From UBA10438 sp964432155 (lineage in GTDB: Bacteria > Bacteroidota > Ignavibacteria > Kapaibacteriales > Kapaibacteriaceae), in assembly GCA_964432155.1 (NCBI GenBank), contig CAYSMF010000008.1, positions 39,714 through 103,713 of the forward strand: a stretch of 64,000 nucleotides of DNA, given 5' to 3'. The translations under genes and the position numbers were made by a program. This document shows, in pieces, positions 35,195 through 43,504 of the stretch. Positions within the stretch are counted from its first letter, which is position 1. Each line of letters begins with the position of its first letter. The notes under the pieces were generated by a model. That model worked only from the letters and a program-made list of their open reading frames with translations, searched no databases and was not told where the DNA came from.

Positions 35195-35563
35195 ATGAAT
35201 CGCATTAAACTCAAGAACGTACGCTATGCTCGCCGTAACCGTCGTGTTCGCAAGGACATCTCGGGAACGCCAGCACGCCCACGCCTGACGGTGTTCCGTT
35301 CGCTCAACCATATCTATGCACAGATCATCGACGACGTAGCAGCAACAACGCTGGTATCAGCTTCGACGATGGACAAGGATGTGCGTGAAAAGGCAGCTGG
35401 CCTGACAAAGACAGACGAAAGCCGTCTTGTTGGCACACTCCTTGCACAGCGTGCAAAGGCAGCGAACGTCACAAAGGTTGCGTTTGATCGCAACGGGTTC
35501 CTCTACCACGGCCGCGTCAAGGCGCTTGCAGATTCTGCGCGCGAAGCCGGTCTTGATTTCTAA
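35195..35563 (+). CDS. rplR: 50S ribosomal protein L18
   Basis: A 122-residue L18 that binds 5S rRNA with L5. It has RRNRRVRKDISGTPARPRL, FRSLNHIYAQIIDD and the C-terminal FDRNGFLYHGRVKALAD. It follows rplF after 14 nt; AAGGAGAA precedes ATG 35195. Confidence 0.97.
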   Translation: MNRIKLKNVRYARRNRRVRKDISGTPARPRLTVFRSLNHIYAQIIDDVAATTLVSASTMDKDVREKAAGLTKTDESRLVGTLLAQRAKAANVTKVAFDRNGFLYHGRVKALADSAREAGLDF

Positions 35564-35588
35564 CGCAGAACGAAACGGAGCTGATTAC

Positions 35589-36092
35589 GTGGCAAAGCAA
35601 AAAGTATCGGATCTCAACCTCAAGGACAAGATTGTCTACGTTGGTCGCACAGCGAAGGTTGTGAAGGGTGGACGTCGGTTCAACTTCTCAGCAATGGTTG
35701 TCGTAGGCGACGAGGCGGGACATGTAGGGTATGGCCTTGGTAAGGCGGGCGAAGTCTCGAACGCCGTAACAAAGGCAACCGAAGCAGCAAAGAAGTCTGT
35801 TGTCAAGGTTCGCGTGCTGAATGGCACCGTGCCGCACGAAGTGATTGGTCGCTTCGGTGCTGCAAAGGTGCTCATCCGCCCTGCGACTCCTGGTACGGGT
35901 GTTATCGCTGCTGGTGGCGTCCGCGCCATCCTTGAGCTTGCCGGCGTAACAGACGTATTGACAAAGTCCCAAGGTTCGTCGAATCCGCACAACACGGTGA
36001 AGGCAACCATGAACGCTCTGATGCAACTCGAAGATGCTGCCGCCGTCGCTGCGCGCCGCGGTGTGTCGCTCGAGAAGGTGCTTCAAGGCTAA
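35589..36092 (+). CDS. rpsE: 30S ribosomal protein S5
   Basis: A 167-residue S5 involved in decoding fidelity and mRNA unwinding. It starts at GTG 35589 (AKQKVSDLNLKDK), with CGGAG at 35576-35580. Motifs: VGRTAKVVKGGRRFNFSAMV and GTGVIAAGGVRAILELAG. An in-frame ATG inside rplR would add 54 unrelated residues and is rejected. Confidence 0.96.
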   Translation: MAKQKVSDLNLKDKIVYVGRTAKVVKGGRRFNFSAMVVVGDEAGHVGYGLGKAGEVSNAVTKATEAAKKSVVKVRVLNGTVPHEVIGRFGAAKVLIRPATPGTGVIAAGGVRAILELAGVTDVLTKSQGSSNPHNTVKATMNALMQLEDAAAVAARRGVSLEKVLQG

Positions 36093-36112
36093 GCACAAGG
36101 AGATACCCCATC

Positions 36113-36295
36113 ATGAAATTGAAGATCACCCAAGTGCGTTCGATCATCGGCGCTCTGCAAAACCAAAAGGCGACAATCAAGGCTCTCGGCCTTGGCCGCC
36201 CGAACTACGTGTCAATCAAGCCAAAGAACGCGCAAACGCTCGGCATGATTAACACTGTTCGCCACCTTGTGACCGTTGAAGAGATCGCAGACTGA
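36113..36295 (+). CDS. rpmD: 50S ribosomal protein L30
   Basis: A 60-residue L30. It has KITQVRSIIGALQNQKATIK and LGLGRPNYVSIKPKNAQTLG, with the usual short bacterial length. AAGGAG lies before ATG 36113. The gene is absent from some bacterial lineages but present here. Confidence 0.95.
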   Translation: MKLKITQVRSIIGALQNQKATIKALGLGRPNYVSIKPKNAQTLGMINTVRHLVTVEEIAD

Positions 36296-36303
36296 GGCTT
36301 ATC

Positions 36304-36765
36304 ATGAAACACATCGGAAATCTTTCGCCCGCTCCGGGCTCCCGTCATAAGAAGAAGCGCATTGGTCGTGGTGCCGGCTCAGGTCACGGTGGTACATCCA
36401 CACGTGGTCACAAGGGTCACCAGTCACGCAGTGGCGGCCACCAAAGCCGTGGCTTCGAGGGCGGTCAGATGACGCTTACGCGTCGTATCCCGAAGTTCGG
36501 CTTTACGAACATCAACCGCATCGAGTACTCGGAAGTCAATGTCGCGACACTTCAGCGCCTTGTCGACGAGAAGCAGATCGCTGACGGTGTTGTAAGCAAG
36601 GACGTTCTCTACTCACTTGGTGTGATTCGCAAGAAGTCGGCACCAGTGAAGATTCTTGGAAACGGTGAGCTTTCCGCGAAGCTCGCTGTAACGTGTGATA
36701 AGATCTCTGAAGCAGCCAAGCAGAAGATTGAATCAGCCGGAGGAGCGGTTACCGTCAATGGCTAA
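36304..36765 (+). CDS. rplO: 50S ribosomal protein L15
   Basis: A 153-residue L15. The glycine/basic-rich N-terminal segment (SRHKKKRIGRGAGSGHGGT, about residues 13-31) threads into 23S rRNA; the C-terminal half ends AGGAVTVNG. The stop lies inside secY, an 8-nt overlap. Confidence 0.96.
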   Translation: MKHIGNLSPAPGSRHKKKRIGRGAGSGHGGTSTRGHKGHQSRSGGHQSRGFEGGQMTLTRRIPKFGFTNINRIEYSEVNVATLQRLVDEKQIADGVVSKDVLYSLGVIRKKSAPVKILGNGELSAKLAVTCDKISEAAKQKIESAGGAVTVNG

Positions 36766-38104
36766 TATCGTTACCACGTTCCGGAACATGTTCCGGATCG
36801 AAGAGCTTCGCCAGCGGATCGTGTTTACACTGATCGCACTGCTGGCTGTTCGCGTGGGTTCGTTCATAACGATCCCGGGCGTCGATGTGACATTGCTCAA
36901 AGATGCTGCGGCCACAAACCAAGGCACGATCTTCGGACTGTACGACATGTTCGTGGGTGGAGCGTTCTCGAACGCTGCGATCTTCGCTCTCGGTATCATG
37001 CCATACATCTCTGCGAGCATCATTCTCCAAATCGCCGGTGTGGTTCTGCCAAGTCTGCAGAAGCTCCAGCGCGAGGGCGAGGATGGCCGTCGCAAGATCA
37101 ATCAATACACACGTCTGCTGACAGTGCCAATTGCGGCGCTGCAGGCATGGGGTGTAACAGTGAAGGTTGCCCAGACAACGGTTGGTGCCGGCGGTGTGTC
37201 GGTCGTGCCGGATCCAGGCTTCTTCTTCACGATTTCATCGATTCTGATTCTGACAGCAGGTACGGTTGGTTTGATGTGGTTGGGTGAGCAAATCACTGAC
37301 CGCGGTCTTGGCAACGGTATTTCGCTGATCATCTTCATTGGCATCATTGCGCGGTTCCCAACGGCAATCATGCAAGAAATCGGCCTTATCGACGCTGGCT
37401 CACGCCTGCTCGTGGTTGACCTTGTGTTGTTGACCTTCCTGTTGGGTATCATCGCTGCGGTGATTTTGATTACGCAGGGTGCGCGCCGGATTCCGGTGCA
37501 GTACGCGAAGCGTGTTGTTGGTCGTAAGGTGTATGGCGGAACAACGCAGTACATCCCACTTCGCGTCAACACTGCTGGTGTGATGCCAATCATCTTTGCT
37601 CAGTCAATCCTGTTCATCCCGGCAACATTTGCATCGTTCTTCCCAGAAAGCAAGTTCTGGCAGGGCGTCGCGCAGAGCTTCAGCGAGACATCGCCGTTGT
37701 ATGCCGTGATCTTCGGTTTGATGATCGTGTTCTTCACGTACTTCTACACAGCGATTGCCTTCAACCCGAAGGAAGTTGCTGACAACATGAAGCGCAATGG
37801 CGGTTTCATTCCTGGCGTTCGCCCGGGTGAGGCTACGTCGGACTACATCGAGAACATTCTTACGCGTATAACACTGCCTGGTGCAATCTTCCTTGCCCTC
37901 ATCGCGATCCTTCCAACGTTTGCGATGTCGGTGCTGCAAGTACCACCAGTCTTTGCTTCGTTCTTTGGCGGTACAAGTCTTCTCATCATTGTTGGTGTAG
38001 CGCTCGACACGCTCCAGCAGATTGAGTCATTCCTCCTGATGCGTCACTATGACGGATTCATGAAGACTGGCAAGATCCGCGGTCGCGCTGGCGCGCTCTC
38101 CTAA
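36758..38104 (+). CDS. secY: Preprotein translocase subunit SecY
   Basis: A 448-residue channel protein with ten predicted membrane spans. It begins NMFRIEELRQRI and has GIMPYISASIILQ, the cytoplasmic loop QYAKRVVGRKVYGG used by ribosome and SecA, and NPKEVADNMKRNGGFIPGVRPG before span 8. It works with SecE (574-756). The start ATG 36758 overlaps rplO by 8 nt. A longer in-frame start is rejected because it would add 21 polar residues. Confidence 0.97.
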   Translation: MANIVTTFRNMFRIEELRQRIVFTLIALLAVRVGSFITIPGVDVTLLKDAAATNQGTIFGLYDMFVGGAFSNAAIFALGIMPYISASIILQIAGVVLPSLQKLQREGEDGRRKINQYTRLLTVPIAALQAWGVTVKVAQTTVGAGGVSVVPDPGFFFTISSILILTAGTVGLMWLGEQITDRGLGNGISLIIFIGIIARFPTAIMQEIGLIDAGSRLLVVDLVLLTFLLGIIAAVILITQGARRIPVQYAKRVVGRKVYGGTTQYIPLRVNTAGVMPIIFAQSILFIPATFASFFPESKFWQGVAQSFSETSPLYAVIFGLMIVFFTYFYTAIAFNPKEVADNMKRNGGFIPGVRPGEATSDYIENILTRITLPGAIFLALIAILPTFAMSVLQVPPVFASFFGGTSLLIIVGVALDTLQQIESFLLMRHYDGFMKTGKIRGRAGALS

Positions 38105-38109
38105 GATCG

Positions 38110-38907
38110 ATGGCGGTAGCAGACCTCAATATCTCGACGCTTACGGCGGAAGAGATTGTCAAGATGGAAAAGGCGTGTCGGATTGTTGCCGATGTGCTCA
38201 ACCATATGAAGGGGTTCGTGAAGCCGGGTGTCACGACGGCCGAGCTGGATGCGATTGTTGAGGATTTTATCCTCACGCGCGGTGGCGAGCCGGCGTTTAA
38301 GGGATACGAGGTAGATGGAAAGGTATATCCTTCCTCAGCTTGTATCAGCATCGATGAAGAAGTGGTGCACGGCATGCCTGGGCAACGTGCATTGAAAGAA
38401 GGACAGATCGTAACCGTTGACGTTGGCGTTCGTTACGATGGATACTACGGAGATAGCGCTTACACCTACGCGGTGGGCGAGATCTCGACAGAAAAGCAAC
38501 GTCTGCTTGATGTAACGAAGGAGTCTCTCCGACGTGGAATCGAGCAAGCAGTGGACGGAAATCGCGTGTACGACATCGCGAAGGCTGTCCAAACGTATGT
38601 TGAAAATCAAGGGTTTTCGGTAGTACGGGAACTCGTCGGACACGGCATCGGCCGTCATCTGCACGAAGAGCCCCCTGTCCCGAACTTCGTCCCGGGCCTG
38701 CTTCACCGAAGCAGATTCCCAAATGCCAAGCTCAAGAATGGGATGGCATTGGCGATCGAACCGATGGTGAATATGGGCTTGTTCCATGTGCACACGGCAA
38801 GCGATGGGTGGACGGTGTACGCGGCAGACGGAAAACCGTCAGCACATTTCGAACACACGATTGTGATTGACGGAGCCACACCGAAGATTCTGACAGCAAT
38901 GGAGTAA
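38110..38907 (+). CDS. map: Methionine aminopeptidase, type I
   Basis: A 265-residue metalloprotease removing N-terminal Met from new proteins. The five metal ligands are visible: Asp in VDVGV, Asp in YGDSAYT, His in GHGIGR, Glu in AIEPM and Glu in FEHT. HGMPG carries the substrate-binding His. It starts 5 nt after secY. The order secY-map-infA-rpmJ is common. Confidence 0.95.
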   Translation: MAVADLNISTLTAEEIVKMEKACRIVADVLNHMKGFVKPGVTTAELDAIVEDFILTRGGEPAFKGYEVDGKVYPSSACISIDEEVVHGMPGQRALKEGQIVTVDVGVRYDGYYGDSAYTYAVGEISTEKQRLLDVTKESLRRGIEQAVDGNRVYDIAKAVQTYVENQGFSVVRELVGHGIGRHLHEEPPVPNFVPGLLHRSRFPNAKLKNGMALAIEPMVNMGLFHVHTASDGWTVYAADGKPSAHFEHTIVIDGATPKILTAME

Positions 38908-38933
38908 CGGAACATTTTCACGCAAAGGTTTTG

Positions 38934-39152
38934 ATGGGTCGCGAAGACGTCATACGGGTTGATGGTGTGATTGAGGAAGCGTTGCCGAACACCCAGTTCA
39001 TCGTAAAGCTGGACAACGGACATAAGATCCTCGCGCACGTCTCCGGGAAGATGCGCATGCACTTCATCAAGATTTTCCGTGGCGATAAAGTCACGGTGGA
39101 AATGTCACCTTACGACCTGTCAAAGGGTCGCATCGTGTACCGCTACAAGTAA
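38934..39152 (+). CDS. infA: Translation initiation factor IF-1
   Basis: A 72-residue OB-fold factor that blocks the A site during initiation. It has EDVIRVDGVIEEALPN, GKMRMHFIKIFRGDKVTVEM and SKGRIVYRYK. The start is ATG 38934 (GREDVIRV), one codon after an in-frame TTG. It lies between map and rpmJ. Confidence 0.96.
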   Translation: MGREDVIRVDGVIEEALPNTQFIVKLDNGHKILAHVSGKMRMHFIKIFRGDKVTVEMSPYDLSKGRIVYRYK

Positions 39153-39190
39153 CAAGGCAACAAACTCGATCGACATCGAAAGGTTTTCTC

Positions 39191-39307
39191 ATGAAGGTTC
39201 AAGCATCGGTGAAGAAGCGCAGCCCCGACGACAAGATTGTTCGTCGTAAGGGAAGGGTGTACATCATCAACAAGAAGAACCCTCGCTTCAAGCAACGTCA
39301 AGGCTAA
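39191..39307 (+). CDS. rpmJ: 50S ribosomal protein L36, cysteine-free type
   Basis: A 38-residue protein starting at ATG 39191 (MKVQASVKKRS) and ending NPRFKQRQG. It keeps the KVxxSVKK, IVRRKGRVY and KQRQG signatures, but all three Cys and the His of the zinc site are replaced (SPDD, INKKN, PRF), so it is the zinc-independent form. AAAGG lies just upstream. It sits between infA and rpsM as usual. Confidence 0.93.
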   Translation: MKVQASVKKRSPDDKIVRRKGRVYIINKKNPRFKQRQG

Positions 39308-39322
39308 TTCAGGAGACACACA

Positions 39323-39700
39323 GTGGCTCGTATCGCAGGTATCGACCTCCCAAAAAATAAGCGCGGCATCATTGCGATGACGTACATCTTCGGCATCGGC
39401 AGAACGCTGAGTGGTCAAGTGCTGGACAAAGCCGGCATCGATCATAGCAAGCGTGTATCGACATGGACAGACGACGAAGTCGCTCGCATCCGTCAGGTAC
39501 TGGCTGATTACAAGGTTGAAGGTCAGCTTCGCTCAGAAGTGCAGCTGAACATCAAGCGTCTGATGGACGTTGGTTGCTATCGTGGCTTGCGCCATCGCCG
39601 TGGTCTTCCGGCTCGCGGACAGCGTACACGTACAAATGCGCGTACTCGTAAGGGTAAGCGTAAGACAGTGGCCGGTAAGAAGAAGGCAGTGAAGAAGTAA
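39323..39700 (+). CDS. rpsM: 30S ribosomal protein S13
   Basis: A 125-residue S13 at the head of the 30S subunit. It begins with GTG 39323 (ARIAGIDLPKNKRG), with AGGAG at 39311-39315. The C-terminal RGLRHRRGLPARGQRTRTN is diagnostic; the tail is very basic (KGKRKTVAGKKKAVKK). Confidence 0.96.
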   Translation: MARIAGIDLPKNKRGIIAMTYIFGIGRTLSGQVLDKAGIDHSKRVSTWTDDEVARIRQVLADYKVEGQLRSEVQLNIKRLMDVGCYRGLRHRRGLPARGQRTRTNARTRKGKRKTVAGKKKAVKK

Positions 39701-39717
39701 GAAAGGACTGAACGACA

Positions 39718-40104
39718 ATGGCAGCAGCAAAGAAGCGCGTCAAGCGCAAAATCGTTGCGGATGTACACGGCAAGGTGTTTGTACGTGCTACGTTCAACAA
39801 TGTAATCGTGACAATCACCGATACGTATGGCAATACGCTTTCGTGGTCATCAGCCGGCAAAAACGGCTTCCGTGGCTCGAAGAAGAACACGCCGTACGCA
39901 TCTCAAGTGTCCGCCGACAAGGCTGCACGCGAGGCCTTCGAAATGGGTCTCCGCAAGGTCGACGTCGTCGTCAAGGGCCCAGGATCAGGTCGCGAAGCCG
40001 CTATCCGCGCGCTTACGCAGGCTGGATTCGAAGTGCTCTCGATCCTCGACCAAACGCCACTGCCGCATAACGGTTGTCGCCCGCCGAAGAAGCGCCGCGT
40101 CTAA
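39718..40104 (+). CDS. rpsK: 30S ribosomal protein S11
   Basis: A 128-residue S11 in the 30S platform. It has VRATFNNVIVTITD, SSAGKNGFRGSKKNTPYA and the C-terminal DQTPLPHNGCRPPKKRRV. In most relatives rpsD follows, but here rpoA comes directly after 48 nt. Confidence 0.97.
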   Translation: MAAAKKRVKRKIVADVHGKVFVRATFNNVIVTITDTYGNTLSWSSAGKNGFRGSKKNTPYASQVSADKAAREAFEMGLRKVDVVVKGPGSGREAAIRALTQAGFEVLSILDQTPLPHNGCRPPKKRRV

Positions 40105-40152
40105 TCGTTTCGACTCAACCAAATTCTCGTGACTATTGACCCAAGGAAGGCC

Positions 40153-41175
40153 ATGAACATGCAGATGCAGATGCCAGAAGGCATCGTCGTCGAAGAGCTC
40201 GGCAGTCCGTACCATGCTCGCTTCGTCCTGAATCCTCTCGAAGAAGGTTATGGAACAACGATCGGTAACGCGTTCCGTCGCGTTCTCCTTTCGTCGATCC
40301 AAGGATCCGCCATCGTCGGCATCAAGATCTCTGACGTACAGCATGAGTTTCAGACGATCGCCGGTGTTGTCGAAGACATGTGCGAAATCATCTTGAATCT
40401 CAAAGAAGTACGGTTCCGTATCGTCGATCCAAAGGCGCCAAGCCGTATTTCATTCCGCGTGAAGGGTCAGAAGACCTGGACAGCGCAGATGATCCAAGAC
40501 GCAACAGCAGGTGCGATCGAAGTTCTCGATCCATCAAAGAAGATCGCAACACTCGCCGATGATGCAGACTTCGACGTCGAAATCCGTATTGGTCGTGGCA
40601 AGGGCTACGTTCCTTCGGAAGAGCAGAATCAAGCTGACTTCCCAGTTGGCATGCTCCCAATCGATGCGATCTACACACCGATCAAGAACGTGATCTACAA
40701 CGTAGAGCCGTTCCGCGTTGGACAAAAGACAGACTATGAGCGTCTCGTGCTTGATGTGAGCACCGACGGATCGATCACAGCAAAGGAAGCCGTTGAGCAT
40801 TCTGCTGCAATCCTCCGCTCACATATCGCGCTGTTCCTCGGTGTGAACCCATCAGTAGGTGGTGGCGCATCAGAACAACACGACGCTCCAGTTGCAGACA
40901 CAGAAGCAGAGCGCGAGCGCTCACGCGTCCGCCGCATCCTGCTTCAGCCAGTAGACGAACTCGAACTCAGCGTTCGCGCACACAACTGCCTCAAGGCTGC
41001 AAGCATCAAGACGCTCGCAGATCTCGTGAGCCTCCAAGAATCAGACCTTCTGAAGTTCCGCAACTTCGGTCGCAAGTCTCTCTCGGAACTCGCTGATGTA
41101 GTAGTGCAGAACGGACTGCAGTTTGGTATGAACGTCGACAGCTACCTGCGCGACGACGACAAGAAGAATGACTAA
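40153..41175 (+). CDS. rpoA: DNA-directed RNA polymerase subunit alpha
   Basis: A subunit of about 340 residues. The N-terminal domain, which dimerises and assembles beta/beta', has TTIGNAFRRVLLSSIQG; the C-terminal domain (about 255-325), which binds UP elements and activators, has LELSVRAHNCLKAASI and LLKFRNFGRKSL. A 30-residue polar linker lies between them. The start is uncertain: AAGGAAGG at 40143-40150 fits ATG 40153 or ATG 40159, while GTG 40129 would add 8 residues with no ribosome site. Confidence 0.95.
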   Translation: MNMQMQMPEGIVVEELGSPYHARFVLNPLEEGYGTTIGNAFRRVLLSSIQGSAIVGIKISDVQHEFQTIAGVVEDMCEIILNLKEVRFRIVDPKAPSRISFRVKGQKTWTAQMIQDATAGAIEVLDPSKKIATLADDADFDVEIRIGRGKGYVPSEEQNQADFPVGMLPIDAIYTPIKNVIYNVEPFRVGQKTDYERLVLDVSTDGSITAKEAVEHSAAILRSHIALFLGVNPSVGGGASEQHDAPVADTEAERERSRVRRILLQPVDELELSVRAHNCLKAASIKTLADLVSLQESDLLKFRNFGRKSLSELADVVVQNGLQFGMNVDSYLRDDDKKND

Positions 41176-41195
41176 GGAAGGCTAAGGAGAACCCC

Positions 41196-41870
41196 ATGCG
41201 TCACCAGTATGCAGGCCGAAAACTCAAGCGTACCGCGAGCCACAAGCGCGCGATGCTTGCGAACATGGCTACATCACTTTTCGAACACAAGCGCGTTGTT
41301 ACAACGGTTGCTAAGGCAAAGGAACTTCGTCCGTTTGCTGAGCAGCTGATCACACGTGCTCGTAACGCTCATCGCTCTGAGAAGACGGGCGCTATTTCTG
41401 GTGTTGACGTGCACAACCGCCGCATGGTTGGTCGCTTCATCAAGAACAAGGCTGTCCTCCAGGAGCTGTTCGATACAATCGCACCGCTCGTGCTTGAGCG
41501 CAACGGTGGATACACACGTATCACGAAGCTTGGTCTGCGTCGCGGCGATAATGCCGAAACAGCAATGATCGAACTCGTTGACTGGTCGAACCCACAAGAT
41601 GGTCGTTCATCATCAACAAAGCGTAAGGTTGCAAAGGGCCCAGCAAAGCCGAAGCCAATGGCAAAGCCAAAGGCAGCAGCACCAGCGCCAGTTGCTGAAG
41701 CAGTGGTTGCAGCAGCCGTGGTAGCCGAAGAAGCACCGGCAGAAGCACCAGTTGAAGCTCCAGTCGAGGCTCCAGCAGAAGCACCAGCAGAAGCTGGCGC
41801 AGATGCAGCAGACTCAACAGCAGATGCAGGTGCAGACGCAGCTGCAGACGGCGGAGCATCAGCCGAGTAA
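41196..41870 (+). CDS. rplQ: 50S ribosomal protein L17 with long Ala/Pro/Glu tail
   Basis: A 224-residue L17. The core (residues 1 to about 130: RHQYAGRKLKRTASHKRAML, NGGYTRITKLG, AMIELVDW) is normal. The rest, about 90 residues, is a low-complexity tail: first Lys/Pro-rich, then repeats of APVE/APAE and finally Asp/Ala-rich and acidic. Many FCB L17 proteins have shorter tails of this kind. It is the last gene of the alpha operon, followed by a strong terminator. Confidence 0.95.
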   Translation: MRHQYAGRKLKRTASHKRAMLANMATSLFEHKRVVTTVAKAKELRPFAEQLITRARNAHRSEKTGAISGVDVHNRRMVGRFIKNKAVLQELFDTIAPLVLERNGGYTRITKLGLRRGDNAETAMIELVDWSNPQDGRSSSTKRKVAKGPAKPKPMAKPKAAAPAPVAEAVVAAAVVAEEAPAEAPVEAPVEAPAEAPAEAGADAADSTADAGADAAADGGASAE

Positions 41871-41892
41871 CATCTCACGTAGTACCGAATCA

Positions 41893-41930
41893 AACGCCGG
41901 GAGCAATCGCTTCCGGCGTTTCCGTTTTTT
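41893..41930 (+). terminator. Rho-independent terminator after rplQ
   Basis: A 12-bp stem, AACGCCGGGAGC (41893-41904) with GCTTCCGGCGTT (41909-41920), has one G-T wobble and an AATC tetraloop and is followed by TCCGTTTTTT. It ends the ribosomal protein cluster. Confidence 0.92.
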
Positions 41931-41935
41931 ACAGC

Positions 41936-42553
41936 ATGGCACACGACATTCAACTCAACGCAACCTTTGTGAAGGGGGCGACAAAGCCGGAACATTTTCC
42001 GGATGCGTCACTTCCAGAGGTAGCTATGATCGGTCGTTCCAATGTTGGAAAGTCGTCGCTGATCAATACGCTTACGCGACACGGTAAGCTTGCACGCGTA
42101 TCGAATACGCCGGGGAAGACACAGGAGATCAACTTCTTTGTGACCGACATGAACTTCATGTTGGTTGACCTTCCTGGGTATGGTTACGCACGCGTCAGCA
42201 AGACGCAGCGCGAGCAGTTCTCGCATCTGATCAAGACCTACGTGATGCTCCGTCCGAACTTGGTGCTCACGTGTGTACTGATTGATGCACGCCACGATCC
42301 GCAGCAGCTCGACATGGCAATGCTCGAAGAGCTTGAGTTCAACAAGCGTCGGTTTGTGGTGATCCTTACCAAGTGCGACAAGCTTAAGCCACAGGCACTC
42401 GTTGAGCGTGAGCAGCAAGTCCGTGATCTGCTCGCCAACTGTCAGCACTTTGTTGATGTTCTCCCAACGTCGAGTGAAACCGGCCTCGGTCGGCACAACA
42501 TGTTGGGTCTTATCAAACGCATCGTACAGCTCTCTCAAACGGAGGAGTCATGA
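41936..42553 (+). CDS. engB: Ribosome biogenesis GTPase EngB (YihA/YsxC)
   Basis: A 205-residue circularly simple GTPase needed for late 50S assembly. G motifs: GRSNVGKSSL (G1), NTPGKTQ (G2), DLPGYGYA (G3), TKCDK (G4) and TSSETG (G5). It starts at ATG 41936, only 5 nt after the T-run of the rplQ terminator, with no clear ribosome site or promoter. The end overlaps purE by 4 nt (ATGA). Confidence 0.94.
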   Translation: MAHDIQLNATFVKGATKPEHFPDASLPEVAMIGRSNVGKSSLINTLTRHGKLARVSNTPGKTQEINFFVTDMNFMLVDLPGYGYARVSKTQREQFSHLIKTYVMLRPNLVLTCVLIDARHDPQQLDMAMLEELEFNKRRFVVILTKCDKLKPQALVEREQQVRDLLANCQHFVDVLPTSSETGLGRHNMLGLIKRIVQLSQTEES

Positions 42554-43035
42554 CAACGCAACCACGTATCGGCATTATCATGGGAAGCGATTCTGATCTT
42601 CCTGTGATGCGCGAAGCTGCTCACATCTGTGAAGAGTTCGGCGTCCCGTACGAGATCAAGGTCGTGAGCGCACACCGCACACCGGCCGATATGGCTGCCT
42701 ACGGTAGCACGGCACGTGAGCGTGGCATTGATGTGATTATCGCGGGCGCTGGTGGTGCAGCCCACCTGCCGGGAATGATTGCTTCGTACTCCACATTGCC
42801 TGTGATCGGCGTTCCGATCCCTACCAAGCAACTTCGCGGACTCGACTCGTTGATGAGCATCGTTCAAATGCCAAGCGGCGTTCCCGTTGCAACCGTCGCC
42901 ATCGGCGCTGGCCGCAACGCTGGAATCCTCGCAGTCGAAATGCTCGCCATCGCATCGCCAGAACTCCGTACAAAGCTCGCAGCCTTCAAATCGGCAATGG
43001 CTGAAGAGTCACGGAAGAAGAACGAGAATCTGTAG
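42550..43035 (+). CDS. purE: 5-(carboxyamino)imidazole ribonucleotide mutase PurE
   Basis: A 161-residue class I PurE that converts N5-CAIR to CAIR in purine synthesis. It has GIIMGSDSDLPVM, the catalytic-His segment VVSAHRTPADM and GAGGAAHLPGM. It is translationally coupled to engB (ATGA overlap, GGAGG 8 nt upstream). PurK, its usual partner, is not in the window. Confidence 0.95.
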   Translation: MTTQPRIGIIMGSDSDLPVMREAAHICEEFGVPYEIKVVSAHRTPADMAAYGSTARERGIDVIIAGAGGAAHLPGMIASYSTLPVIGVPIPTKQLRGLDSLMSIVQMPSGVPVATVAIGAGRNAGILAVEMLAIASPELRTKLAAFKSAMAEESRKKNENL

Positions 43036-43056
43036 ATCGACATTCGAGGGCATTGC

Positions 43057-43500
43057 ATGCAGATGTTGCTTGCACTTTTTACCGCCGCGATCCTCACGTC
43101 TGGACCGTCGGCATTGCCCATTTCGACAGTGCCATGTACCTGCATAGTCGTGCCACTCCAGGAACACATCGCCAAAACGGATGTAGTGTTTTCCGGTATG
43201 GTGATCGCACAGGACACAGTGGAAGTGCAATATCTTCCGACGGAATACAGCAGCACATTTCTGAATAAAATCGAGGTGCGTAATACGATCTTGTCACAGG
43301 GTGCGTACAAGGGCGCCGTGTCAGATACCGTAATAGTTGTCACTGCAGCAGATGGTGCTGCCTGTGGGTACAGTTTCGCTGTCGGCAACGAATATCTTGT
43401 CTACGCATACATCAGAGACGGTGTTCTTAGCACGAGTATATGCAGTGCAACAAAGCCACTGGCGAATGCAGGTGCAGACCTGAGGTTGCTAACGAGGTAA
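43057..43500 (+). CDS. Secreted TIMP/netrin-like (NTR) domain protein
   Basis: A 147-residue protein. Residues 1-21 are a signal peptide. The mature protein begins with a CxC pair (VPCTCIVV), followed by ADVVFSG-type and RNTIL-type strands, ACGYSFAVGNEYLVYAY, and a last Cys in STSICSATKPL. This Cys pattern and the F/YxVGxxYLVYA segment are typical of the NTR/TIMP-like OB-fold proteins found in bacteria. In animals such domains inhibit metalloproteases; the bacterial role is unknown. It is 21 nt downstream of purE and nearly touches the convergent T9SS gene. Confidence 0.7.
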   Translation: MQMLLALFTAAILTSGPSALPISTVPCTCIVVPLQEHIAKTDVVFSGMVIAQDTVEVQYLPTEYSSTFLNKIEVRNTILSQGAYKGAVSDTVIVVTAADGAACGYSFAVGNEYLVYAYIRDGVLSTSICSATKPLANAGADLRLLTR

Positions 43501-43504
43501 CGCA

